Shown: positions 43,816-54,874, counted from the stretch's first letter. The stretch is 60,000 bases of DNA from Hydractinia symbiolongicarpus (GCF_029227915.1 NC_079885.1:6822001-6882000), one strand, 5' to 3'. The notes: generated from the sequence alone by a model not told the origin. Made by a program: numbers and translations.

Positions 43816-44303
43816 GGTTCCTATGGCACTAATTTACCAAATTTTACAAAAGATGATGTAAAACAAGCTACGATTTTGAATTTAAAAAGTCGTAAACAAA
43901 ATTTGTGATACGATGAATAAATTTCGCTAATAACACGATATTTGCTGCCGGAAATGTGCCAGGGATCGAAGCAATCAATAGAACCGGGGGGAAAGGATAA
44001 AAAATGTTTAAAAGGTATGTTCTTAAAATGTCCTAAATGACCTCTGAAGCCATGTCTTTATATAGTTTGTTCTTATAATAAAAAAAACCTGTAGCTCAAA
44101 ATATAGGAACAGTCGAACCTATGGTGTTTCAATCATTTGTATTCAAAGTTAAAACATGCTGTTCTGAAACCAAAAAAAATTTCACGTCATGAAAAATGCT
44201 TGCTTCATGAAAATGCTCCTGTAAACTTAAAAAATAAGAGAAAAAATTAAGAACAATTTAGTAAGACCTCCTTCAAGTTCAGTTATAAAAAATGTGTATG
44301 TGT

Positions 44304-45122
44304 AATATGTGAATGTGTAAATGTGTAATAAATAATGTGAAGAAGGGGAAGGATGCTGTGTTCCTTAATGACTACTCTACTGTGGAGGAGAAGGAGATGG
44401 GATTTTCCCATAACCCTATACTTGAATATATGACAGTGCAGCAAGTTATCAACCAGGCACCCATTGGAACAAAAATCAATGTGCGAGGGGTTGTTGTCAT
44501 GAATGATCCTATTTGAAGCGTCACAGTGCAAGGTGAAAGTATCAATCTTAGAGATGGCTATCTTGTGGATAAAGAATCAAGAATAAAATTTACGATTTGG
44601 CGTGAGTATTGTGATCTTCTGGAAAATAAGTCAATATATGATCTTAGAAATGTCTCTAAACATAGGTATTCTGGGGAAATTTAATTGCAAACATTGCATA
44701 AAACCACCTATTCTTTAAGTGATGAACAAATTTTTGATTCTGATCCTATACCAACTGTTGAAGAGAAAGTATTACCTAATGCAACAATAAGCTCTGTTGA
44801 ACCAATTGCAGCGATTTGCCTAGAATTTAACAAATTGATTATAGCTGATAAGAGTACAGAAGATATGTTGGTAACATGCTCCAATTGATCGAAAGTTATG
44901 CTTCGTTCGAAATTAAAGCAGAAAAAAATTCATTCCATCACTGTTGGAGAGGGATTCGAAAAATTCACGTTGTGTGCTCACCGTGCTTTGTTGCAAGCGT
45001 AACAAAAACGTGGATGATATGAATGAAAAGCAAGTGATCCTTCTGTTTCTCACAAATATGTTCAACATCCGGTATAAAGGGGAATCCATGGTTGTTACTA
45101 GTCTTGAACTTGTTTCTGATTA
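44304..45122 (+). pseudogene. RPA-like OB-fold protein fragment of a Helitron
   Basis: Successive frames give LEYMTVQQVINQAPIGTKIN, VRGVVVMNDPI, then INLRDGYLVDKESRIKFTIW, SIYDLRNVSKHRYSGEI, TTYSLSDEQIFDSDPIP and LVTCSN..SKVMLRSKL. The order (OB-fold-like segment, then a CxxC-type motif) resembles the replication-protein-A-like ORFs carried by some Helitrons. Stops interrupt it near 44514, 44683 and 44886, the last one probably destroying a zinc-ribbon Cys. It faces the Rep ORFs at 45399-48975 tail to tail. Confidence 0.6.
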
Positions 45123-45398
45123 GATGGATATCACCTTTTTTTACAACATTTTGTTGTTGTATACCTAGCTATATGATTTTCAGTTATTTCTGTACTTTGA
45201 ACCTGATAAAAACTAATTTCTCTGCAAGGCTATTGTAAAACAGGTCGTTTGTCTGTGGCCTTCAAATCGTTGTGGATATAACAGTCTCAATTTTATTCAC
45301 TTTCAAAAATAATTAGAAAAAGTTTCTTGCTTTCTCCATTTAAGTAAAATATATCCTGTATATAATACTTTATTCAGTGTTTTGTATTTTTCGTTTTG

Positions 45399-48300
45399 TT
45401 AAAGATTTATCTTTTTGTGATTCTCATTTTCTGTAAAATTGAGTTGTAAAGTTGAACACTTGAGATCATTTTCATTACGAAAAGGATAAAACATAAAAAG
45501 CAAATGATGTGCGTATTTCTCAGGATACTTATGTCTATTTGGTACAAAATAACGTAATACTGCTTTAACCTTGCGACATTTTAATTTTTTTTTTGAGTTC
45601 ATTAAAGGGATATTATTTGGGTAATTACAGTTGGTATTATCAACTTCAAACAGTTCATCTTGTAAAACAGTTGGCTGATTATCGTTTACAACATTATCTT
45701 TCGCAGGCAAGTAATAATGTGCTATAAATTCTGCATAGCAAAATCTATCTACAATATTATACTCTCCACCTAAAAATGTAGCATTTGATCTTTCAGTGTA
45801 ACGATCTATCATGTTACGTTTAAAAATACCAACACTGTCTTCAGGTAACTTATCAATTTCTTCCTTGCTGCGACGCATTCTAAAGCGATTTTCAGGAAGA
45901 TTACTGTTAGCAAAAATCACACCTGGAAAGGTTTTTCTAAGCCACAACTCAGGCATTAAAATATAAACAGCTTCCTGAACAGAACATTCTCTTTTATTAG
46001 CATAGGCTCTGGCAATTGCTCTCATTCACTTTATATCTGCATTTGAACTAAAAGCTTCTTTCGCTGCCTGCTTCATAGCCTCAGAAGTCTCATCTTCAGA
46101 TTTTGAAAAATAAGTACACATATATGTAACAGCCTTGTAATGATTGAAAACAGGCTACAAATCAATATTGGCCGTCTAAGCTGCTAAACCTTCTTCAAAA
46201 TAATTGTTAACAAAATAAGAATTTGGTGGACGCTTTAGGTGAATTTGGAAGTCCCGTCATCAGAGGTAGAAAGTGCCTCATAATAATCATGCTCACAAAT
46301 CCCTAATTCTTGAAGAGTCTCTTTTATCGTTGGGACTTGTTCAAAATAATCATCTGATGGATTTAAGATGTTTCTTTTTCAAGGATCCAAATTTTTATCA
46401 ATGTATTCCTTGACCACGGCAAGTAGCAACTTGTGCTTTTCTAGAATTTTTGTTTTCTCATCCAATGTTGTCTCTTTGGGTAGTGGAATAGCTATAACCG
46501 TATGATCCGTGAAAAAACGACCAAAATGGTATCTACAACTTTGATTTTTATACTTTCGGCAGGATTTAGAATGAGAATGAATTTGATACGTAGTTACTCG
46601 TTCATGGAGCTCTGGGTCTGGATCTATATCTGAAACATATGCCCTAATGACAGAATCAACAAACGCAACATATTTGTCAACATTTGTTTCACTTAATATA
46701 GGAGCATTTAAAACCCATAAAAAAGAATAAATATGAGGACTTCCACGAACTTGGAATTCAACACGAATCGCGTAATAATTAACTTTGCCAAGAGACCCAT
46801 TAACCACTATTTTTTTAACGAATGTTCCAACTCTGTATTGAAAATGTCTAGCAAGCAACATTGGATTAAAATTTAAATAATTGCATCGTTTAAAATAGGT
46901 CATTTTATCGATATATTCCTCTGAAACTTTCGCCTTTAAGTTTAGAAATTATTAAAATAAGTTCATTCCACCTTAAATCTGCACAACTTAATGTCATAAA
47001 GAAAGTGGGCAATCCAAGCTGCTTAACCATAGCCAAAACTTCAGAGAGAAACTTTTTCCAGTAAGCTGGAGTCCCTTTAACTGTATTCATAAAATTGAAA
47101 CCTTTATCATTTAAGCACAGTTTCCGACGTCTCTTCTGTAAACTGATCCAGTGGATTATTAGAGTCTTCGATAACATTTCTAAAAATTTGAGGAACATGA
47201 TTTTCTGACTGTATTTCAATTGGTATTTCAATAGGTTTAGCTAGAGATAAAATATCAACTGGTATCTGAGCTATATCAATTGTTATGTTTTGGGTTATTC
47301 ATTTTCAAGTATTGTAGTACTGCCTGAACTTTTTCTGGTGAAACAGCTTCAAAGTATACATGAGCTCTGTAAGTTAACTTGCGCTTTAATTTTAGCATTA
47401 CAATACCATTACTATCAGCTCCTTGAGGTAGCGTCCTTGCTAAATCTGCCGTGTCTATTGGAACATTGCAAATACTGCCTTTGAGTTTTGGCATTTTGCC
47501 TTTAGGCATTATTGTGATCTTTTTAAATAGAATTCTTCTGGATATTAAAACTTTTTCAAGTCTGTTCAAATTTGCTAAATCATTAGGGAAATTGAATATA
47601 TCAAGTTATTCCAAACAGCTTGTGCAGAAATTTCTGACTTTTTTAACTTATTATGACAAGTGCGACAAATGTAAAACTTTCCATCAGGAGTTTCAACTTT
47701 TTTATTAAAGTCAAATATGTGAATATCATATTTGCCAACATCGAAGAGTATTACTGATCTAAAGTAAAGACAACGATTGCAGACCACACAAATACAGAAT
47801 GGCCTTTCATTTATCATTTTAGTGAATTTTTTTATCCTTTCTTTTGAAGTTTGATGAGATTTATTAACATAACTTTCCTGCTTCCTCCTCAGTATAGTTT
47901 CATGCATTTCAGCCCCAACAATACTGGCGTAACTTAATCGCTTTTTCATTTTTATATCTTCATGCTGATTTGTTCCTGCAATGCTTGCACGCTTTTCACA
48001 TTTTGCTTTTTTAATTCGCACTTGTTCATGTGTTCCAAAAATTTCTGCACGTTTTTCACATTTTGCTTTTTTCATTTGCTCATGCTCAGGTGTTCCAAAA
48101 ATTTCTGCACGTTTTTCACATTTTGCTTTTTTTATTCGCTCATGCTCAGGTGTTCCAAAACTTTCTGCATATTTTAAACGCATTTCACACTTTTTGTTAC
48201 TGTAACGGGTGCTGTAATGCTTATCAAATGGAATTTTGTTATGAATCCTTTTTCAGTTTTTCATAAGAGAAGATAAAATTTCAGAACAATTCCTGGATTC

Positions 48301-48975
48301 TATAATTTTGATATACTGTATTTCAAACTGCATATTCACACAATTAGCAGCAAAATGTTTAGATTATTGATGCTTAATGTGCCTCTGCACTAAGCGAATT
48401 AAAAGATAAAGAATTGAACTTCCATCTGCAACTAATGAGCCATCTGAATCCCGACTGTGAGAATCAAGCAAAAAAATTGATTTTTTTGCCCAAATCAATG
48501 AGAAGCTGATTTCATTTGCCATAAATATTAGACCATTTCCAATATCAGTGATTGTGTCGTGATTAACAAAAATATCTGTTTGTCCCATCAATCCGTAAAG
48601 ATGTGGTTTTCAATCTCAATATTAGTTCTTTCAATTAGTACACTAGAAGTCTTTTCATCCATAAATAATGGACGGAATTTACCTAATCTTTTAAACAATT
48701 CATCTCCTTTTTCTAGTACATAATCTAAATCAAACGCTTTCCAAACTGAAAAATATCGAATAGAGTGCATTGCAGGCACATTATATACCACTACTTTCAC
48801 CAAATCTAGGCTCACCTTGGTGAAAAGAGCCTAGAATAACTTTTTGATGAAAATGCGGGCCTGGTCCAGGATTTATTTCAATATCGCCAGCCAAAATTAG
48901 CAAAAGTGAAAGAAACACAGCAGTAACTGTTAGATTAATTATCTTGGATATAAAGTAATACAGCATGATACACAT
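45399..48975 (-). pseudogene. Decayed autonomous Helitron Rep protein with 2A and cysteine-protease-like N-terminus
   Basis: Reading the minus strand from 48975: hydrophobic leader plus 2A motif; a protease-like domain (VILGSFHQGEPRFGESSG, SVWKAFDLDYVLEKGDELF, then LDSHSRDSDGSLVADGSS); 20-residue tandem repeats (48183-47960, core KKAKCEKRAEIFGTPEHE) and a Cys cluster (CICVVCNRC, CRTCHNK); a basic block (SRRILFKKITIMPKGKMPK); Rep motif 1 FMTLSCADLRWNEL (about 46970-47010); motif 2 GSPHIYSFLW, where the HUH second His is Tyr (46727-46735); the Y2 motif VTYMCTYFSK (46103-46138, both Tyr kept); and a post-Rep segment to 45399. Stops and frameshifts separate these blocks, for example a TAA in place of a sense codon after GESSGI. 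The SF1 helicase domain expected next is absent. Non-functional copy. Confidence 0.85.
48862..48885 (-). other. 2A-type ribosome-skipping motif
   Basis: On the minus strand the frame reads LLLILAGDIEINPGP, containing the D-(V/I)-E-x-N-P-G-P consensus. In known 2A peptides the ribosome fails to form the final Gly-Pro bond. It lies 29-37 residues after the ATG at 48975, directly after a hydrophobic helix (TVTAVFLSLLLI), the arrangement of 2A sequences that double as signal sequences. It precedes the protease-like domain of the Helitron ORF. Confidence 0.85.
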
Positions 48976-49094
48976 AACATATAGCTATGGATAACCAGGG
49001 ATCTTAAAAATATTAAAAATGTTGTTGCCAACAGTGTCTAGCTAGCTAACTAGCTTAGTTTACCAACTTGCTAAACCAGAAGATTATTACACAA

Positions 49095-49195
49095 TATTTT
49101 ACCAATACTTTTAACCAATAGTTTACAATATTTTAACAGTGTTGTACCAATAGTTTTAACCAATAGTTTACCAACTTCAAACCAATTTTCACAGT
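49095..49195. repeat. Short direct repeats of an ACCAATAGTTTTAACC motif
   Basis: Two imperfect ~45-bp units containing ACCAATA(C/G)TTTTAACCAATAGTTTAC lie between the Helitron ORFs and the mini-Helitron. Confidence 0.6.
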
Positions 49196-49337
49196 TTGGT
49201 TCAGTGTTAGTTTCAGTTCTAACACCGAATAGAGAGAGAGGGACAATTTTATGACTTAACACTGCAGAAAATAAAAAATAAAAAAATAAATATGTTATTG
49301 TTTTTATATTCATAATCGTGTTAACCCTGTTTAATAA

Positions 49338-49535
49338 TCTGTATTATAATACCCGTATACGTCCGTCCGTCCGTCCGTCCGTCCGTCCGTCCGTCCGTCC
49401 GTCCGTCCGTCCGTCCGTCCGTCCGTCCGTCTGTCACGCAAAATAGTAGCTTAGCTGCGCAGGTAGCGAGACGCCCGCAATGCGGTATAAAAAAAACGGG
49501 AGAACCCGTGGAATTTTCCACGGGCTAACAACTAG
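49338..49535 (+). mobile_element. 198-bp mini-Helitron containing a GTCC microsatellite
   Basis: Preceded by A (49337), it starts TCTGTATTATAATACCCGTA. A (GTCC)n tract runs 49361-49430, then GTCACGCAAAATAGTAGC, the hairpin CCCGTGGAATTTTCCACGGG, and the terminus CTAACAACTAG followed by T. It is the largest and best-bounded copy of the family in the window. Differences in length between copies are mainly in the GTCC/GTCT tract. Confidence 0.8.
49361..49430 (+). repeat. (GTCC)n microsatellite
   Basis: About 17 uninterrupted GTCC units inside the mini-Helitron; it produces a spurious minus-strand GRTD repeat ORF. Confidence 0.97.
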
Positions 49536-49611
49536 TAAAGCACTATTTCGGATTCAGTGGCATACGCAAAGTAAAACAACTCAAATCCAGTGTGATGAAA
49601 CTTTCCTGAAG

Positions 49612-49640
49612 ACCACCGCCGCCGCCGCCGTCGCCGCGAC
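49612..49640 (+). repeat. Short GCC trinucleotide repeat
   Basis: CCACCGCCGCCGCCGCCGTC followed by GCCGCGACG, an isolated GC-rich patch in AT-rich DNA with no supported coding role. Confidence 0.8.
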
Positions 49641-50602
49641 GAAAGGGTAAACCAACATATCACACTACTCCGTATGTGTGATTTAAAAAACTGTAATCTT
49701 GTCAGAAAACGAAAATTTAGGGCTTTTGAAATCACCTTTGCCGGAGATGATGGGTTCTTTATTTTAAAATAGCGAGAAGAATACAAACATTTTACGCCTC
49801 TCATACGTGAGTTCGTGGGTTGTTATTTCGTACGTGGTTAGCTTCTCGCTGACAAATAGACAGAAAACGGGTATTATAAAAACAGAGAAGATAAGATTAA
49901 GGTGGGTATAAAAAGACATTCTTACAAGCAAAACGCGTTTTCTGAGAGACAGTAGCTACCCAACATTTGGTGATCAATAAAAACACATACACTAATTCCA
50001 AAGAATTTATCCGTAATATTAATTTTATTTACAATTTTATAAAAACTAATGAAGTATCCACATCAATAAAATAAACACTTATTTCTAAAGTAAGTGAAAC
50101 AAACTACAAAGAAAACCTTTCTTTACTTTTCAAAAGTTCACCTAATTTAGTGCCCACTTATCTTATTATAGAAAAAAGTTAACGCGGTTTTGAATATATA
50201 ATCAAGTTATTAGAAATAATTTAAATGGTAATTTAATCTACATAAGTCATTAGATTTTATAGTAAAACACTTAACTGGCAGGTTTTAACGCTACAACTTA
50301 GTTAACAAACATGCATAAAAAAGGCTGGAAATGTTTTCGTTCTGTTTTTTGTTTTTCTTACGTTGTTTTTTTTGTTGAGTCCTGTTGAGTTTTATCTCCT
50401 TTTTCTGTTTTTTCTTTCATTATTCTCTCTTTTTACATTACTAATGCCGACCCGGTAATTTGATAGGCCTTTACTGCTGAAGTTAATAAACCGCGTTAAT
50501 TTTTTGGCTTAAGAATTTTTACTGGTTTTGCCGAATTAATTTCATTGAGCGCTATTTTGAAATGTTCTGTAATAATGTGTGCTTATTATTATAGACACAG
50601 TA

Positions 50603-50700
50603 GACGTCCGTTAATTCGAACACGCTAGGAACTATATTCTTTGTTCGAATTAACGAATGTTCGGATTATCGGAAGTTCAGAAAAAACAAGAATTTTAATA
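50603..50700 (+). repeat. Terminal fragment of a pogo-like element
   Basis: CAGTAGACGTCCGTTAATTC, then GAACACG, with inverted GTTCGAATTAACG inside, matches the style of Tigger/pogo MITE ends. A reciprocal right end was not found. Confidence 0.5.
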
Positions 50701-51315
50701 AAAGTTTAAGGTTTTTATATTTTCTCAAATTAATTTAATAATGAACTTTATGTAACAAAAATAGAAAACGACATTCATTTTATACCCATTATGCTTATTA
50801 AAATTGCTGCTTTACATTCTTTACTGGTGTTTATCTGCTAAGTTGATTGATTTAGATTTTATATTTTAGCTACACTAGCATATTGGTTACTACTAGCTAG
50901 CTAGTTGGAGCTGTAACCAATATGGTTGGCATATACACTTTATTCTTTGTTATTGGATATCTTTTATTGACTTAGCTACCTAGGCACGTTGGGTTAGTTA
51001 GGCTGAATATTGGTTTTCGTCATGTTATATATTCAACAAAATGTAATAAGAGCAAGGTTAAAGCATTCTCATAAGTAAGCCTTAAACATTATTTAAACCT
51101 CGTTTTTATGCAATGTTTATATTTTTTGCGGCTGATCAAAAAAAGGCGATATTGAAAAAGACTTATTTAGAATTCTTGCAAAAAGTTTTGAGAGTTTTTT
51201 ACCGAGAAAAATGCTAAATCGGTTGTCATGTGTTAAAAACGCAAGACGTCTTTGATATTTCGAACCTAATAGTAAACCCGCCTTTTATTTCATAGGCTGA
51301 AACACCAATCCTGGG

Positions 51316-51692
51316 TTAGGAATGATTACTAAATACGCCATCTACGAATTTGTCAGACGTTTTTATACCACCGTTTCCATCTTCCTTCCACGTAGAATCC
51401 CAATCCGTGTTAAGCTTTTTTGATTGAGGTGTCAAATCACTTTCGTCGATGCTTCCACTGACTTTTCCTTCTAATAGTGGATCCAGCCTGCCACCTATTC
51501 CACGATTTATCGAAAATTGACCGGGACGTAAGTTAGCTGTAGCACTTTTTGTAGATTTTAGTAACTTTTTAAGCGTAGCAGGCACAGCAGCATTGCTAGC
51601 CTTCATTGCTTTATCCAAACTTTCAAGAGCCGCCTTTTTGTTGCTTGTATTCACGCTAACATACTCCGGGTACGCCGCTGAATTTTTTAAAT
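51316..51692 (-). CDS. Candidate terminal exon of an unidentified protein
   Basis: A minus-strand frame of about 125 codons ends at a TGA or similar stop at 51316 and follows a plausible acceptor (TTGTTCACAG|AT). Composition is protein-like and unlike the surrounding AT-rich DNA: SAAYPEYVSVNTSNKKAALE, a Lys/Ala-rich helix (KKLLKSTKSATANL), then GIGGRLDPLLEGKVSGSIDE and a final NTDWDSTWKEDGNGG. No known domain is recognised, and upstream exons were not located. Reading through without splicing would give an ATG at 51717. Confidence 0.5.
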
Positions 51693-52583
51693 CTGTGAAC
51701 AAGGATGAATATACCACACTTCGTGTTCATCTGTTATAACACAATTTATTAGGATATGACAATTAGCTTGCATATTAAAGATTAATGTTTTTTTACGCGT
51801 CAGCTTTCTAATGCCTTTATATATTTACGGGTCCATATTTTATATATATTACACATGCGCTTAATGTTTTACGAGTGTTTTGGTAGTTTTTATATAGTCC
51901 TTTGGTAGCAAGAAGTTTTGATAAACGTTCCTGTTAGTGTTGTTCATTCTATTTATCTATTCGGTCATAGTCGTTTTTCGACTTGGTCATAGTGTGTGAT
52001 TCTTGACTGTTTATAATGTGCTTTTTGTTTTAGTTTTATTTGTCCCTTTTTTGTGTTATCCACTTCAAGTCTTTAATTTATGCAATTCTAATTTATAATA
52101 TATGTTAATTTATTCTTACTTTGTTATTCATTTGTTCTTAATTTATTCTAAATTTATTCTATTTAATTTATTGAAAAATAAATGTTGGTCTCAATTAAAA
52201 ATAATAAAGAAATTATAAAGCTCCATCGCGACAAAAAATAAACAATCTTCTCAAACCTCATATATAAGAACAAAATGAGGCTAAATTCTAAAGTTTTTTT
52301 GTAAAGAAAAAGAACATAAGGTTGAGAATGGCTCAGAAACTAAGAACATCCAATCTGGTCAGTTATTTCTGGTGTTTCTTATAAAATCGTGTATTTCGTA
52401 AGTTTTGACCATGATAGGCTTACGTTGTTAAATTTTCTTAGCTAGAATTCATTTCTTCTCGCCCTCCGAGATTGTCAGGAGAAAAATGGGCCAACACTGA
52501 AATGGGCAAATATTAATAAAAATGTCGAAATTCTTAAACTCCATAAATACAATTTAATTAATTTTTTATGTTCGTGCCTTTAA

Positions 52584-54874
52584 CCCTATTCTCTTTGGGG
52601 GGAGGGGGGAGAATGGGCGGTTTCGACGCCCCCGCCGCCCCCGCCGCCCCCTGACGGTTTTCGGGTAATTTTTGGCAATTTTTGGCAATTTTTTATGCGA
52701 TCAGCGTAAAAACCGGAAAATTTGTCAAATAAATTTTATTTAGCTGTCAGAAACTTCAAACAGAATGCATAAATACGCTCTGGAACAAAAGTGAATTACG
52801 GAATTTCATAACGCGCAAGTCTGGGCACTAGCAAAGCGCTTGTAGGGACAAATTTTTAAATCCCCAGCAGAGCGTAAGGCATTTGCTAAGAAAACCATGC
52901 AGTACGAAGAAAATTATTCACTTTTTCCTTTGTATTTTTACTTTTTAAACTGGTGCGATATATTGATTTTACAATTACTTAAAGGAACGATACTCAGTAT
53001 TGACATAAGATTGTATATTATGAAGGTTCAAGACCTAAACTTGGTTATTAATTTAATTGCTTCAAGTTATGGGGTAAACTCATCATGAAAAGTTGGCAGT
53101 CAAAAGAGAAAGAAACCTTATTTTGGAAGTTAGTTACATCACAAGTTTTAATATTGTCTTAAAAATATCAGTGCTGATCAAAGAGGGATTGCTAGTTATG
53201 TCATTCAAGATTTATATAGCTACTAGTACAGCCAAAATAATGTAGCTCATTAAACACAGTAAAGAAAACAATGGGTTTTTTGCTAAACTAATAGTTTCAT
53301 GCTCATTAAACAGATACCTAGCTAGCCATAATATAAAACAATTCCAAAATTTCTTATTTTGTGTTTGCTAGAAACTTTATTTATAATTTTTTTATAAACC
53401 AAATTAAAAATTGTGAAAAAGCTGGCTGTGTCTGTCTCCTTGTAGTTTTTGTTAGCTAGAGGTCACACTGGGTCACTCATATATATATCGTAGCCTTACT
53501 CATAAAATATTCAGATATGTAGGTGAGTAAGTGCCCAGATGCTAAAATAGAATCATAAAAACTCATTTCTAATATCACTCAACTTAACAGTGCAATTCAA
53601 ACACCAACTTAGCCTTAAAAATTGCTACGCCTCAATTTTGCATTAGAATAATTTTAATCTGTAAACCACAAAGTTTCGACCGCTGCAAAATATAAAATAA
53701 AATAACATACTGTGGTTAAAATAAACAAATTTAATGGAAAATAACTTTTTAAACACATTTAGTGACAAATTTAGTGTCAATGTACCAAAATTACTGTAGC
53801 CATCACAAAATTGTAAAAGTGGACCTTGCCTAAATTTATTCTTGCATTTTACCAAAATTAAGAACACATTAATACAGTGTAACATGCTATTATATATATC
53901 CCTTCCTAGCTAGTTATGTAATATTTATATACAATAATTTCTAACGAAAAGTCAAAGCCAGTTCTTATATCATTGAAGTGTGTATTTTAATTTCAATTGA
54001 TTTCATCTGTGCTCTTTTTTATATAACTAGTTAGCTATACTTTGCAAATAAATCCTTTATTAAATGCTCTTCCGCGTTAATCCATGTCAAACTTGCAGAT
54101 CCATATATAGCTAGCTAGCTATAGCTTACTGTAAAAAAACTTCCTTTAAGTCTTTCTATAGCTAGCTGTAATTTTTATTTCTTCTTGTCAAACTGCACTG
54201 ATAATGATAGAATAGTGTTTCTTTTTAACCATTACTTTATTCCTCACAACACAAAATGTATGGTATATGTAGCTTGCAACTTCAGGAAGCTAACCCCTAA
54301 AACCAACATCAACAATATGTCTTCTCTTGCCTCTCTATAAAAGTCAGTAATTTAAGTTTTCTTCGATTCCAACATCTTACCCATGTCAGTATACCACAAA
54401 GAGGGTTAGCAACACCATTTAAACGTGTTATTAAAAAGCAAAACGTCAGTTACAGTAAAAAATTAGTTGAAGAAACATCAGGCAGGATTTTGCATTTCTG
54501 CCTCTTTTCGCAGCACTAACCAGAATAGTTGTGAAAAACTGACCATGAAAATTATTTGGGCTATCGAGACAAATGAAAACAAGCCAAAATTTGTCCCTAC
54601 AAAGCCCTTCGCTAGCGCCCAGACCTGTGCGGTATAAAACTCCGTAATAAATCTTAAGCAGATAGAGGCATTTTTAACAAATTTCAAGCTTTTGATGACG
54701 TCACAGAAAGAGGCTGACGCAAGCAAAAATTTATTGCTGCTATTTTGTTTCTTTTATGACGTACTTTAAGTGTGCCAAGATGATTCAATTTAAACAACCC
54801 TATGAAAAGTTATTGAGGGGGTGGATTCCGCCCCACGGTCATAGTATTTTAGAAAAAACCCGGACCGAATAGGG
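52584..54874. mobile_element. piggyBac-like 2.3-kb element with long imperfect inverted repeats
   Basis: TTAA occurs immediately outside both ends (52580-52583 and 54875-54878), and the termini read CCCTATTC and its complement. These two traits are the piggyBac hallmark. Inverted similarity continues about 250-300 bp inward: left CGCAAGTCTGGGCACTAGCA and GTAGGGACAAATTT match right-side GTCTGGGCGCTAGCGAAGGG and GTAGGGACAAATTT read in reverse. A G-run/C-run tract (GGGGGGAGGGGGGAG, CCCCCGCCGCCCCC) lies at 52596-52652. No transposase; the interior ORFs are short and featureless. Confidence 0.75.

Larger units (their letters stand above)
44304..48975. mobile_element. Helitron body (RPA-like plus Rep ORFs), 3'-truncated
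   Basis: The two ORF sets are convergent, separated by about 280 bases (45123-45398) with no recognisable helicase. Neither a 5' TC end upstream of 48975 nor a CTRR end beyond 44304 could be assigned, so these limits are those of the coding traces and not of the element. Confidence 0.6.

Noticed and set aside
47962-48266. Plus-strand frames with FCTFFTFCFF-type repeats
   Set aside because: Antisense shadows of the 60-bp tandem repeats in the Helitron Rep ORF.
49321-49521. GRTDGRTD repeat ORF
   Set aside because: Translation of the (GTCC)n tract within a mini-Helitron.
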